DNA of 64,000 bases from Hymenobacter qilianensis (lineage in GTDB: Bacteria > Bacteroidota > Bacteroidia > Cytophagales > Hymenobacteraceae), in NCBI RefSeq assembly GCF_014489555.1, contig NZ_CP060784.1:1488001-1552000 (forward strand), given 5' to 3'. Under the pieces are notes generated by a model. It saw only the letters and a list, made by a program, of their open reading frames with translations. It searched no databases and was not told where the DNA came from. The translations under genes were made by a program, and so were the position numbers. Shown one piece after another: positions 18,366 to 27,820 of this stretch (position 1 is the stretch's first letter; the number at the start of each line of letters is the position of its first letter).

Positions 18366-18992
18366 ATGTTTTTCAAACGCCGTCGTCCTGAGCTGCCTGC
18401 CGCGCTATCCGACGCAGAGCTGCTGGTGAGCTACCGTCAGCACGGCGACGTGGCCGACCTGGGCGCTGTGTATGAGCGACATATGACGGCGGTGCTAGCC
18501 GTTTGCCGGCGCTATCTGCGCGACGAGGATGACGCGAAAGACGCTGTGATGCAGCTGTTTGAAAAGCTGGTGGAAAGCCTGCGGCGGCATGAGGTCGAAA
18601 ATTTTCCGGCATGGCTGCATACCACGGCCCGCAATCATTGCCTGATGATTTTGCGGGCCCGCCAACGTGCCGGCCCGGATGGCGGCGCGCTGGTGCTGCA
18701 CTTTCCCGACGCGGCCGGTATGGAATCGGCGGTGGCGGCGCATCTACCTGCTGATGACTCCGACGAAGCCGCCCTGACCGAAGAGCGTCTGCAAGCGCTG
18801 GAACTTGCCCTGGCTGAGCTGCCGCCCGGTCAGCGACGATGTTTGGAACTGTTTTATCTCGAAAAGCAGTGTTATCGTACTATCGCCACCATCACCGGCT
18901 TCGAGCTGGGCTTAGTAAAAAGTCACCTGCAAAACGGCAAGCGCAACCTCAAACGTTACTTAGAGTCTTCTTCTCCTGATGCGGCCCACTGA
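18366..18992 (+). CDS. ECF-type RNA polymerase sigma factor
   Basis: 208 residues, start ATG 18366 (MFFKRRRPELP). Region 2 is AELLVSYRQHGDVADLGAVY through YLRDEDDAKDAVMQLFEKL; region 4 is ALAELPPGQRRCLELFYLEKQ and a helix-turn-helix GFELGLVKSHLQNGKRNLKRYL. It would direct RNA polymerase to a small regulon. The next gene overlaps it by 14 bases and encodes its likely anti-sigma factor. A six-C motif copy lies at about 18312, upstream of the start. Confidence 0.9.
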   Translation: MFFKRRRPELPAALSDAELLVSYRQHGDVADLGAVYERHMTAVLAVCRRYLRDEDDAKDAVMQLFEKLVESLRRHEVENFPAWLHTTARNHCLMILRARQRAGPDGGALVLHFPDAAGMESAVAAHLPADDSDEAALTEERLQALELALAELPPGQRRCLELFYLEKQCYRTIATITGFELGLVKSHLQNGKRNLKRYLESSSPDAAH

Positions 18993-20435
18993 CCAGCTAC
19001 CTGCTCCACTTTTGCCCCCCGCACCCGGTGGGCACCTGCCTGTGGCCTTGCTGCGGCAGTATGTGGCTGGTACGCTCGCGCCAGCCGCTCAGCACCGCGT
19101 AGAAGCGCACACGCTTGATTGTCAGCGCTGTGCCGAGATACTGGAAGGCCTGGAGATGACCGACGCCGCTACCACCGACCACAGCCTGACGGATCTGCAA
19201 AGCCGCCTTCGCACCCGCGTAGCGCAGGATACCAGCCGGAAGTCAGCGGCAGATTGGCCTTGGCTGCAAATGGCCGGCGTCGTGTTATTACTGATAGCCA
19301 GTATCGTTGGCTGGCGTCTCAATCAATCCAAAACCGAAGCGCAGTCGGAGCCAGTAGCGGCGGTGATGCGCAGGGAAAAGGCGGCAGCGCAACAAGAAAT
19401 AATGACGCCGCCAACGCCCCAACCTGAGGTGGAGACAATAGAATTGAAACCGATGCCGGCGGAGATAGTGGCAGCTGATGCGTCAGACTCTGAAGGGACT
19501 CGGCCGGCGCCGTCGCGGGCGGTGGCTTCCGCCCGGCCAAAAGCAGTTGGTGCTGGTCGTACCCGGCCGGCTCGAATGGCGGAATCGGCCCGTGCTGATA
19601 TAGCAGCAATAAGAACAGAGGCTTTTGACAGGAAAGATAAAGTAGTATATGATAGTGTTGCCACCTCCGGTTTGGCGGCGGATACCGAAGCCCCGACAGT
19701 TGCTTCCGCTTCTGCCCCTCTCCCACCCGACCGGGCGCGTACGACTCTGGCCCGCACGGCCGCGCCAACTGCCGACTCGGGTGAGCAAGCGGCAAAAATG
19801 CCCCCCAGCAGCGATGCGCGGTCTTTGGCCAGCAATGCTCCGGGTTCCAGCATGCGCATGGTTCGGGGCCGCATCACCGATCAGCGCTCCGGTGAAGGTT
19901 TGCCGGGCGTGACGGTGCTGGTGAAAGGCACTCAGCAAGGCGTGAGCACGCAGGCCGATGGTTCCTTCGCGCTGCCCATAACCGATAGCCAATCGACCCT
20001 GACCATTGCCTCCGTCGGTTATCAGACAAGAGAATATAAGCTCACCAGTCCCAGTACTCCGCTCACCCTGGCCCTCGCCTCCGATACCAGGAGTCTCAGC
20101 GAAGTGGTAGTGACACGCAAAGGCAAAATGCCCGCGCCACCAGCCGTTGGTCCCGCGCCAGCCGGCGGCCTACCGGCTTTCCACGAATACTTAAAAGAGG
20201 AGCTGCAATACCCTGAAAAGGCCCTACGTGACCGTACGCAAGGAACGGTGAAACTACGATTCACGGTAGCTGCCAGCGGTGCTATTGAGGATTTGAAAGT
20301 GGTGAGCGGCCTGAGCAAAGAGTGCGACGAAGAAGCCATGCGCTTAGTGCGCGAAGGACCAGCCTGGTTTCCGGGCATTATCGGGGGCGCCGCACCGCCC
20401 AGCAGGTGCGTATATCAGTACCGTTTCGTTTGTAG
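18979..20435 (+). CDS. Anti-sigma factor fused to CarboxypepD_reg-like and TonB C-terminal domains (frameshift at end)
   Basis: 485 residues after repair. Residues about 20-60 hold a zinc-type anti-sigma motif (HTLDCQRC). One membrane helix follows (WLQMAGVVLLLIASIVGW, about 95-112). The periplasmic part is low-complexity Ala/Pro/Arg, then a carboxypeptidase-regulatory-like beta domain (VRGRITDQRSGEGLPGVTVLV) and a TonB C-terminal domain (YPEKALRDRTQGTVKLRFTV). At 20383-20387 five G should be six: the end then reads IIGGRRTAQQVRISVPFRL with a stop at 20435, the normal TonB ending. It overlaps the sigma gene. The fusion suggests the signal comes from an outer membrane partner. Confidence 0.85.
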
Positions 20436-20522
20436 AAACTATAGCGGCCATGGTCCTGCGAGGCACGCTGGGCAACTCGCAGGCACACGGCCACCTTATT
20501 CATTTTTAAGCTAAGCCTCAAC

Positions 20523-20558
20523 AAAAAAGCCCCCAGAACTGCTCTGGGGGGCTTTTTT
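20523..20558. terminator. Intrinsic terminator, unequal arms
   Basis: AAAAAAGCCCCCAGA, ACTGC loop, TCTGGGGGGCTTTTTT. It serves the anti-sigma gene and, from the other side, dodecin. The C arm has five bases and the G arm six, so one arm may have lost a base. Confidence 0.85.
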
Positions 20559-20577
20559 AATAATCCAAAAAATGTTT

Positions 20578-20964
20578 CTAGCCGCTGTAGCCGCCACCGC
20601 TTTCTGCCGTGGTAGCGCTGCCGCCGGGTTCTACTTCGCGGGGAAGGTCGGGCTGAGTTCTCATTTCTACGTGGCTGTAATCGGGGGTACCGCCGCCGGT
20701 GCCGGGAACTTCGGCCTGCTCGGTTTCTATGCCGCTGCTAAGGGCACCGGCGTTCCACTTGTGCAATACTTCGAAGGTGATTTTGGCTGTGACGCGGTAC
20801 TCTACAATCTTGTTGTCCTGCACTTTGCAGCTTTGATCTTTGATGTAGATCGACTTGATGCCTTTGAGCGTGGTGCTGGCTTCGGTGAGGGCGCGCTGAA
20901 GGGCGTCTTCGAAGCTTTTGTCGGAGCTGGCCAGTACTTCAATTACTTTTTTGATGTTACTCAT
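20578..20964 (-). CDS. Dodecin-family protein with long C-terminal tail
   Basis: 128 residues. The first 70 match dodecin: VIEVLASSDKSFEDALQRALTEASTTLKGIKSIYIKDQSC and NKIVEYRVTAKITFEVL. Dodecins form 12-subunit flavin-storing shells. Typical members end near residue 70; this one continues for about 55 Gly/Thr/Glu-rich residues (EVPGTGGGTPDYSHVEM) that look disordered. Dodecin's flavin-stacking Trp is not visible (the matching site is SIYIKD), so flavin binding is uncertain. Confidence 0.8.
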   Translation of the reverse strand: MSNIKKVIEVLASSDKSFEDALQRALTEASTTLKGIKSIYIKDQSCKVQDNKIVEYRVTAKITFEVLHKWNAGALSSGIETEQAEVPGTGGGTPDYSHVEMRTQPDLPREVEPGGSATTAESGGGYSG

Positions 20965-21132
20965 AGCTTGGGGCGTTTGGTGATGGAACGGGGCTAAACA
21001 ACGGCTCTAGGTGGGGCCGGCATGGTTGTACGCAAGCGCGCACTGTTCGGCTGAGTTCCAACGTTGCCCCCCGACTGGGCGTTACGTACTTTTACCCCCT
21101 CGAACTAATCTGCCACCTCAGCATTCCGCTTC

Positions 21133-22536
21133 ATGAATTTTCGTACCGAGAAAGACACTATGGGCCCCGTACAGGTGCCCGCCGACGCTTACTACGGCGC
21201 CCAGACCCAGCGCTCCATCGACAACTTTCGCATTGCTCAGGATATCAACCGGATGCCGAAGGAAATTATCCGCGCCTTTGCTTATCTGAAGAAAGCAGCC
21301 GCCTTCACCAACCGCGACGCGGGCGTACTGCCAGCCGAAAAAGCCGAACTGATTGGCCGCGTGTGCGACGAGATTCTGGAGGGTAAACTGGACGCGGAAT
21401 TTCCACTGGTGGTGTGGCAAACGGGTTCGGGCACGCAGAGCAACATGAACGTGAACGAGGTAGTAGCTTACCGCGGCCACGTATTGCAGGGCGGACAGCT
21501 CAGCGACGAGAAGAAAGCGCTGGCCCCTAACGATGACGTAAACAAGTCGCAAAGCTCGAACGACACCTTCCCCACGGCCATGCACATCGCGGCCTACAAG
21601 ATTCTGGTGGAAGTGACCATGCCCGGCATTGAGAAGCTTCGCGACACGCTCAAGCGCAAGTCGGAGGAGTATATGCACGTGGTAAAAATTGGCCGCACTC
21701 ACCTGATGGACGCCACGCCACTGACCGTGGGCCAGGAGTTTTCGGGCTACGTATCACAGCTCGACCACGGCCTGCGGGCTATCAAAAACACGCTGGCTCA
21801 CTTGTCGGAGCTGGCTTTGGGCGGTACGGCCGTAGGTACGGGCATCAATACGCCCCCCAACTACTCCGAGAACGTAGCCAAGCACATTGCCGACCTGACA
21901 GGCTTGCCCTTCGTTACTGCTGAAAACAAGTTTGAGGCCCTGGCTGCTCACGACGCCATTGTGGAGGCACACGGCGCGTTGAAAACCGTAGCTGCCAGCC
22001 TGATGAAGATTGCCAACGACATTCGTCTGCTGGCTTCGGGCCCGCGTGCTGGCATTGGCGAGCTGTATATCCCTGATAATGAGCCTGGTTCCAGCATTAT
22101 GCCCGGCAAAGTAAACCCCACCCAGAGCGAGGCCATGACTATGGTAGCCGCGCAGGTGATGGGCAACGACGTAGCCATTAACATCGGCGGCATGAACGGC
22201 CACTTCGAGCTGAACGTGTTCAAACCTTTGATGATCTATAACTTCTTGCACTCGGCCCGCCTCATTGGTGATGTGTGCGTGTCGTTTAATGATAAGTGCG
22301 CGGAAGGCATCAAACCCATTGAGGAGAACATTAAGAAGCACGTAAACAGCTCCCTAATGCTGGTAACTGCCCTGAACCCGCACATCGGCTACTATAAAGC
22401 CGCAGAAATCGCCCAAACTGCGCACCGCGAAGGCAGTACCCTCAAGGAAACTGCCTTGAAGCTCGGCTACCTGACTGAAGAGCAGTTTAATGAGTGGCTG
22501 AAACCGGAGGACATGGTGGGCGAGATAAAGAAGTAG
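21133..22536 (+). CDS. fumC: Class II fumarate hydratase
   Basis: 467 residues, full length. Motifs: [63 protein letters not shown] and the signature [13 protein letters not shown] with the catalytic Ser. It interconverts fumarate and malate in the TCA cycle. A six-C run (NTPPNYSE) is in frame. A six-C motif copy also lies in the leader at 21066. It stands as a single gene with a terminator after it. Confidence 0.97.
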   Translation: MNFRTEKDTMGPVQVPADAYYGAQTQRSIDNFRIAQDINRMPKEIIRAFAYLKKAAAFTNRDAGVLPAEKAELIGRVCDEILEGKLDAEFPLVVWQTGSGTQSNMNVNEVVAYRGHVLQGGQLSDEKKALAPNDDVNKSQSSNDTFPTAMHIAAYKILVEVTMPGIEKLRDTLKRKSEEYMHVVKIGRTHLMDATPLTVGQEFSGYVSQLDHGLRAIKNTLAHLSELALGGTAVGTGINTPPNYSENVAKHIADLTGLPFVTAENKFEALAAHDAIVEAHGALKTVAASLMKIANDIRLLASGPRAGIGELYIPDNEPGSSIMPGKVNPTQSEAMTMVAAQVMGNDVAINIGGMNGHFELNVFKPLMIYNFLHSARLIGDVCVSFNDKCAEGIKPIEENIKKHVNSSLMLVTALNPHIGYYKAAEIAQTAHREGSTLKETALKLGYLTEEQFNEWLKPEDMVGEIKK

Positions 22537-22573
22537 CCCACGCTATAACCTTACTGAGCTACTCTACGAACAA

Positions 22574-22606
22574 CGGGCGACCAGCTACTATGCTGGCCGC
22601 CCGTTT
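22574..22606 (+). terminator. Intrinsic terminator after fumC
   Basis: CGGGCGACCAGC, TACTAT loop, GCTGGCCGCCCG and TTTT, with one mismatched pair. It ends three bases before the next start codon. Confidence 0.65.
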
Positions 22607-22608
22607 TC

Positions 22609-23668
22609 ATGTCTGCCTATCCCCAATTTATCGCACCTTTTCGTGCTTTTCTGGACCAGATTCCTGATGCAGGCCGCGTAGTTGTTTTTTGCCATTTCGA
22701 TGCAGACGGATTGGCTGCGGGGGCTTATTTGGGCGCGGGCTGAATCGAATTAATGCCAGTTGGGACGTAGAAGTTTTGCCATCAGGCAAGGGTGAAAACG
22801 CCTTTCTGACTCCGGCGGTGCGTGAGAAGCTGTTAGCCTTCAAACCCGACGCGCTTATCGTCACAGACCTGGGCGTGCATGAAAATGGGACTCTGGAAAC
22901 CGATGGCGTACCTGTGCTTTACGTGGATCATCACATTCCCGAAGGTCAGCCGCCGGCTGGTGCTACGGTGCTCACCGGCTACGGCCTAGAGCCAGTTCCC
23001 TGCTCGGCTTGGCTGGCGTATGAGTTGCTGGCTACTGAGACCGAAATGACAGACTTGCGTTGGGTGGCCGCCATTGGTATTCTCTCCGATTTGGGCGACC
23101 AGGCGCCGTGGCCGCCGCTAGCCGAAACTAAAAAGCAGCATACCGCCAAGTGGCTCAAGGAAGCCGTAGCCATGTGCAATGCGGCCCGCCGCGCCGGCGC
23201 TTTCGACCTGGATTTACCCTTACAGTATCTATTGCACGATGATAACCCGCGGGCTTTAGCGCAGGATGCTACGCTGGCCGCCTACCGGGCGGAAGTAGCA
23301 GCCGAGCTGGCCGTTGCCCGCAAAATGCCCCCCAAGTTCCCACCAAAAGGGCCGGATGCCGCGTCGGTGGCAATTATTACCATCAATTCGCCCTGCCAGA
23401 TTCATCCGCTCGTTGCTCAGCAATGGATTCAGCGCCTGCCCGATAGAGTGGTGCTATGCGCTAACCTGGGCTATTTGCCAGATGGTGCCGTGGCTATATC
23501 GGGGCGCGCTGCCAGCCGCGACCTTCATATTCCGGATATGCTGCGGGCGGCGTTTGCCCGGATTGGCGCTACCCCACCCGCTAACTTTGCCCATGGTCAC
23601 CCGCAGGCCAGCGGGGGCATTTACCTCCTGCCGAGTACCAGCTGCTTTTGCAAGGGCTGGGGTTTTAA
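22609..23668 (+). CDS. DHH-family phosphoesterase (two frameshifts)
   Basis: 353 residues after repair. ATG 22609 begins MSAYPQFIAPFRAFLDQ; VVVFCHFDADGLAAGG carries the first metal motif (DADG), DLGVHENG the second, YVDHHIPEG the DHH motif, LSDLGDQAPWP the fourth. The run at 22719-22723 has five G where six give GLAAGGLFGRGLNRI; the run at 23613-23617 has five where six give ASGGHLPPAEYQLLLQGLGF and the stop at 23668. A six-C run at 23330 is in frame. RecJ/NrnA-like enzymes degrade single-stranded or short nucleic acids using manganese. The precise substrate is not clear. Confidence 0.85.
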
Positions 23669-23769
23669 CTAAGCTTATGCTTCTATGAAATTCGCTACTT
23701 CGTCCGGGAGTGGTAGCTTTTCTTTTTTCCAGCATCTTTAGGGCTGTCTTTCACGCATCTGCCCTCTCT

Positions 23770-24363
23770 ATGAATTTCGCCCAAGACATACTTCTTGAAA
23801 ATAACCGGGCCCAACTGCGCCCCTTAACGGCTGACGACTTTGAGGCGTTGCAACCCGTCGCTTTCGACCCTGAGTTGTGGCAGTTTACGCTTACCCGCGG
23901 CGACGACCGCATAGGTCTGGCCGCTTACATTGCGGCGGCAGTGCAGGGCCGCGAGCAGCAGCAGCGCTACCCTTTCGTGATAGTGGATAAGCAAACGAAC
24001 CGGGTAGCCGGCAGCAGCAGCTATTACAATATCTATCTGGATGATGCCCGCTTATCTATTGGCTATACGTGGGTGGGCACAGACTTCCAGCGCAGCGGCC
24101 TGAATCGGGCGGCGAAGCATTTGCTGTTTCGGCATGCGTTTGACGTACTGGGCTGCGAGCGGGTAGAGTTGGAAACCGATACCCATAACCTGAAGTCGCA
24201 GGCGGCGATGCGGCGCATGGGAGCGACGGAGGAAGGCACCCTGCGCAGCCACCGCTACACCCAGGGCGGACGCCGGCGCGACACCGTCATTTTCAGCGTT
24301 CTGAAACCGGAATGGCATCAGCTGCGCACCACTACCTTCCAGGATTTCGAACCTCATGCCTGA
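23770..24363 (+). CDS. GNAT-family N-acetyltransferase, RimJ/RimL-like
   Basis: 197 residues from ATG 23770 (MNFAQDILLENNRAQLRPL). The acetyl-CoA fold shows RPLTADDFEAL, SIGYTWVGTDFQRSGLNRAAKHLLFRHAF and ELETDTHNLKSQAAMRRMGATEEG. It transfers acetyl to an amine, possibly a protein N-terminus or an antibiotic. It overlaps the next gene by eight bases. Confidence 0.88.
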   Translation: MNFAQDILLENNRAQLRPLTADDFEALQPVAFDPELWQFTLTRGDDRIGLAAYIAAAVQGREQQQRYPFVIVDKQTNRVAGSSSYYNIYLDDARLSIGYTWVGTDFQRSGLNRAAKHLLFRHAFDVLGCERVELETDTHNLKSQAAMRRMGATEEGTLRSHRYTQGGRRRDTVIFSVLKPEWHQLRTTTFQDFEPHA

Positions 24364-24748
24364 TTTGCCCCCCAACCAGCGCAGCCTGCTACGACGCCGC
24401 GTCGACAGCTTCGGGCACGCCTTTCGGGGCGTGGCCGCGGCGCTGCGCTCGGAGGTGCATCTGCGCTTTCACGCGCTGGCGACGGTGGTCGTGATTGGTT
24501 TGGGATTCTACTTTGGCATCAGCCGGACGGAGTGGGCGCTCGTGGCCTTGGCCGTGGGCACCGTCTGGACGGCGGAGCTGGCGAATACGGCCATCGAGGC
24601 GCTGACGGATCTGGTGTCGCCGGAGTATCATCCGTTGGCCGGAAAGGCCAAGGATGTAGCTGCGGGGGCCGTTTTGCTGGCAGCACTGGCCGCTGTAGTC
24701 GTTGGGGCGCTCATATTTGCCCCCCAGGTATGGGCTTTAGTTGAGTAG
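24356..24748 (+). CDS. Diacylglycerol/undecaprenol kinase family membrane protein
   Basis: 130 residues. Three membrane helices and the DagK-type core AELANTAIEALTDLVSPEYHPLAGKAKDVAAGAVLL, with conserved Glu, Asn and Glu-Asp positions. This family phosphorylates diacylglycerol or undecaprenol at the inner membrane. Two six-C motif copies fall in frame at the start (MPDLPPN) and near the end (FAPQVW). Confidence 0.9.
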   Translation: MPDLPPNQRSLLRRRVDSFGHAFRGVAAALRSEVHLRFHALATVVVIGLGFYFGISRTEWALVALAVGTVWTAELANTAIEALTDLVSPEYHPLAGKAKDVAAGAVLLAALAAVVVGALIFAPQVWALVE

Positions 24749-24883
24749 CGCGAACCAGGCCTAAAGAACAATTAGCAAAGCGCGGCGTAAGAACTACTGT
24801 TCCGATTATGGGCCTACCTTAAACGGAACGTGTGCCTCGCAAGTAGCCTATTGCTTTTTGCTCATTGCTTCCTTTTGCTCCCT

Positions 24884-25351
24884 ATGCGCTCTGCTTTACT
24901 CTTTACTTCCCTCATGATGATGACCTTGCTAGCAGCAGGTTGTCAGACTGGTGTGAACGTAACCACGCCCACCGATCCTCCCGTGACGGGCAGCGTATCG
25001 GGCACCAGCACTCCCGCGCCAACCAGCGCCAACACGGTGATGCCCACGCCCGCTCGCTCAGCTATAGCTGATACCACGCGGCAGCCAGCCTGGCTAAAGG
25101 AGCGTATTCGAAAAATACTGGCCGAAGAACCCACCAACCCACCCGTACAGGTATTCCGCTACCTCTACAACGACCAGGTGGTGTACTATGAAACGGCTCC
25201 CTGCTGCGACTTTTTCACTACGCTTTATGCGGCCGATGGCAAAATCATTTGCCAGCCCGATGGTGGCATTACGGGCAAAGGAGATGGCAAATGCTCTGAC
25301 TTTCTTCAGAAAAGATCGCGCGAAAGACTGATCTGGCAAGATCCCAGGTAG
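24884..25351 (+). CDS. Small lipoprotein with Cys-rich C-terminal domain
   Basis: 155 residues from ATG 24884. Lipobox LLAAGC near residue 22, then a Thr/Pro-rich linker. The C-terminal 80 residues contain VFRYLYNDQVVYYETAPCCDFFTTLYAADG and GITGKGDGKCSDF, a pattern seen in small Bacteroidota secreted proteins (possibly DUF6970). The function is unknown. Confidence 0.7.
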   Translation: MRSALLFTSLMMMTLLAAGCQTGVNVTTPTDPPVTGSVSGTSTPAPTSANTVMPTPARSAIADTTRQPAWLKERIRKILAEEPTNPPVQVFRYLYNDQVVYYETAPCCDFFTTLYAADGKIICQPDGGITGKGDGKCSDFLQKRSRERLIWQDPR

Positions 25352-25462
25352 GCTGTTCTACTTGGTTTCAAATAAATTTGCGCCTTGTCCTCGGCTCTCA
25401 ATTACTTTTCGAAAGCCATTTGCTACGGTTGATTTCTAATCCGTTTTCATCATTAAACTCCC

Positions 25463-25954
25463 ATGATTAACACCATCGAAAAACTGGCCGCTTATAATGT
25501 GTGGGCCAATGATACATTGCTTGCTCACCTGGATAAAGCAGTAGCGGGCGGCGCCGAAATTCCGGCCGTAGCCCTGCGCCTGTTTAGCCACGTGCTCAAC
25601 GCACAGGCTATCTGGATTGCGCGCCTCACCGACACGCAAAGCCCGGTGAAAGTGTGGCAGGAGCACACGCTGGAAGGCTTACACCAGCTGCACGCCCAAA
25701 CCTCCAACCGCCTGCTTCAGATGGCCCAGGCCGCCGACGACACCGAACTGTACCGCACCATCACTTATACCAACTCAGTGGGCGACGCTTACGTGAGCCA
25801 GGTATCCGACGTGCTGACGCACGTGCATGTGCACGCCAACTATCACCGCGGCCAGGTAGCTACCCGTCTGCGCGACAATGGGTTAGAGCCTATCAATACT
25901 GACTTTATCACCTACTGCCGCGAGTTGTCAGCGAAGGAAACCGTGAGCTTATAG
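25463..25954 (+). CDS. DinB-family protein
   Basis: 163 residues forming a four-helix bundle: MINTIEKLAAYNVWANDTLL, LFSHVLNAQAIWIARL, and VLTHVHVHANYHRGQVATRL. The three metal-ligand His positions (LFSHVLNA, and two in HANYHRGQ) are present. DinB proteins are putative metal-dependent enzymes using small thiols or damage-inducible proteins; the specific activity here is unknown. It ends before a clear terminator. Confidence 0.85.
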   Translation: MINTIEKLAAYNVWANDTLLAHLDKAVAGGAEIPAVALRLFSHVLNAQAIWIARLTDTQSPVKVWQEHTLEGLHQLHAQTSNRLLQMAQAADDTELYRTITYTNSVGDAYVSQVSDVLTHVHVHANYHRGQVATRLRDNGLEPINTDFITYCRELSAKETVSL

Positions 25955-25978
25955 CTCCTGAGTTTGTTACGCTTACGT

Positions 25979-26015
25979 AAAAACCCTTCTGGCTTGCCTA
26001 CCAGAAGGGTTTTTG
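25979..26015 (+). terminator. Intrinsic terminator
   Basis: AAAAACCCTTCTGG, CTTGCCTA loop, CCAGAAGGGTTTTTG: a perfect stem with flanking A- and T-runs, between DinB and the next gene. It does not use the G-run motif. Confidence 0.9.
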
Positions 26016-26050
26016 TTTGTTATCCAGCTATTCTACTTAACACCCTGTCT

Positions 26051-26686
26051 ATGTCTGCTCCCCTTTCTCCTGTTTTGGCTCCTGAGCGCTTGGCCTCAGC
26101 TTATACTTATGCCTCTTACCGCCAGCTTATTGATGAGCTGATGGCCCAAAACCTCACGACTGGCACCAATCAAACGGAGCAAATTCTGCAGTACGCTCGC
26201 CTGAATGTGCAGCGTATGCGCCGCGTAGACAAAACCATTGTGCTGCTCCCTGAGCTGCGCGAAGCCTTAGCCAATTTGCAAAACAAGTACGTGTGGCTGA
26301 CGCTCACCGAAGGCTGGTGCGGCGACGCGGCGCAGATTGTGCCCGCAATCGAGGCGATTGTGCAAGCCAGCAATGGTAAGTTGGAATCACGGTATCTGTT
26401 GCGCGACGAGAACCTGGATCTTATGGATATTTACCTCACGGATGGCGGGCGCTCTATTCCCAAACTCATTGTGTTGCACGCCGATACGCTCACCGAAGCC
26501 GCCACGTGGGGCCCGCGCCCGGCGCCCGCGCAGACCATGTTTCGGGAGTTAAAAAGTCAGAATCTGCCTTTCGAAGACTTTGCTACACAACTCCACAGCT
26601 GGTACGCCCACGACAAAACGCAATCGACGCAACTGGAGCTGCTGGAACTGGTGCGGGCACTGGAGCCGGCGCTGAGTGCCAAGTAA
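26051..26686 (+). CDS. Thioredoxin-family protein of the YbbN/bacillithiol-like type
   Basis: 211 residues from ATG 26051 (MSAPLSPVLAPERLA). The centre reads LTLTEGWCGDAAQIVPAIEAI, where WCGDA occupies the thioredoxin active site with only one Cys, followed by SRYLLRDENLDLMDIYLTDGGRSIPKLIVL with the cis-Pro region. Proteins of this kind are cytosolic and are annotated as thioredoxin family; with a single Cys, normal disulfide exchange is doubtful. Confidence 0.8.
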   Translation: MSAPLSPVLAPERLASAYTYASYRQLIDELMAQNLTTGTNQTEQILQYARLNVQRMRRVDKTIVLLPELREALANLQNKYVWLTLTEGWCGDAAQIVPAIEAIVQASNGKLESRYLLRDENLDLMDIYLTDGGRSIPKLIVLHADTLTEAATWGPRPAPAQTMFRELKSQNLPFEDFATQLHSWYAHDKTQSTQLELLELVRALEPALSAK

Positions 26687-26722
26687 GTGCAGCTTGGCTT
26701 TCCGAACACGTTGTTTACGAAC

Positions 26723-26757
26723 AAAAAAGCCCCCAGAAAGTATCTGGGGGCTTTTTT
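26723..26757. terminator. Bidirectional intrinsic terminator
   Basis: AAAAAAGCCCCCAGA, AAGTA loop, TCTGGGGGCTTTTTT with equal arms, between convergent genes. It is an inverted pair of the G-run motif. Confidence 0.9.
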
Positions 26758-26772
26758 GAACTTGAATCAGAC

Positions 26773-27609
26773 TTAATCAAGCTTGGTCTGGCCCAGCTCA
26801 GTTACCTGATTATTAGTAACGGTAATGTCGGTACGAACCACGTTTTTGTAAGTGGGCTGACCAGTGGGAGCCGTAGTGGTGGGGAAAAACTCCACGCGGT
26901 AAACACCTGATGGCAAGCTACTTAATTGATATCCGCCTGATGCGTCAGCGGAGGTGCTGAACGTATCGGCTGGCGTGATAGAAGCGCGGATAGCCAGTAT
27001 TTGGGGCAAAGACGCGCTGGGCGTAACGGTGCCGCGCAGGCCGCCGGCAATATCCTGAGCGATAACCCGGATGACCGGCTTCAGCAGAAAGCGCTCTTTC
27101 TTATCGACGCCGGGGCGCCAGTTGCCGCGCTGCACAATCGACTTGGCCACGTCGAAGTCGAGCAGAAGCTGGAAGGTTTCACGCTCCCGCAGCGTCGCAT
27201 TATCAAGCTTCAGCTTGACGCCGGAAGTCTGGCCGCTAGGCGTTTTAAGTTCATAGATCTGTCCGTCACGGGTCGTCACGGTGCTATTCGGACCGAGTAC
27301 CAAACGAATTTCTTTCAGATCGCCGGGCTCGAAGTCAGTATCTACCAGCAGTGCGGAGCGGCCGTTTACGTAGTCGAGTACATTCAGCGTTTGGGGCGTA
27401 AAAGGCAGCAGCTCCCAGCCATCAGCGCTTTGCTCGTCCTTGAGGTGCACTTCAATCTGACGAACATCCAGCAATACTTTCTGGAAGTCGCCGGGCGCAT
27501 CCGTCAGGCGGATTTGCAGCTTGGTAGCGTTGCTGCTTTTGTCATCGGCGCAGCTCGCCAATGTAAGCCCAGCAAGTAATACAATGGGCAGGTAATGAGG
27601 GATTTTCAT
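26773..27609 (-). CDS. DUF4382 lipoprotein with C-terminal carboxypeptidase-like domain
   Basis: 278 residues. Lipobox LTLASCAD (Cys near 20). The DUF4382 domain is recognised by LQIRLTDAPGDFQKVLLDVRQIEVHL and VLDYVNGRSALLVDTDFEPGDLKEIRLVLG. The last 75 residues look like a beta-sandwich carboxypeptidase-regulatory-like domain (TFSTSADASGGYQLSSLPSGVYRVEFFP). It is an envelope protein of unknown role. Confidence 0.85.
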   Translation of the reverse strand: MKIPHYLPIVLLAGLTLASCADDKSSNATKLQIRLTDAPGDFQKVLLDVRQIEVHLKDEQSADGWELLPFTPQTLNVLDYVNGRSALLVDTDFEPGDLKEIRLVLGPNSTVTTRDGQIYELKTPSGQTSGVKLKLDNATLRERETFQLLLDFDVAKSIVQRGNWRPGVDKKERFLLKPVIRVIAQDIAGGLRGTVTPSASLPQILAIRASITPADTFSTSADASGGYQLSSLPSGVYRVEFFPTTTAPTGQPTYKNVVRTDITVTNNQVTELGQTKLD

Positions 27610-27770
27610 AAGAGAAAGCGGATGAAAAAGGGAGAACGAGGCTTGAGTGGCTGAAGAATACGCTAGCCATATTCAAGCCAGAACTATTAGATTTATTATA
27701 TCCTAAAGAAATAAATATACTTTTAAACTGAAAAGGAGGCTGAATAGACATCTGCTAAACCTTACCAAAT

Positions 27771-27807
27771 AAAAAAGCCCCCACCGGCTGCTGGTGGGGG
27801 CTTTTTT
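27771..27807. terminator. Intrinsic terminator for the AsmA gene
   Basis: AAAAAAGCCCCCACC, GGCTGCT loop, GGTGGGGGCTTTTTT with equal arms, just after the minus-strand AsmA stop. It is another inverted pair of the G-run motif. Confidence 0.9.
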
Positions 27808-27820
27808 GTAGACAAAAGGT

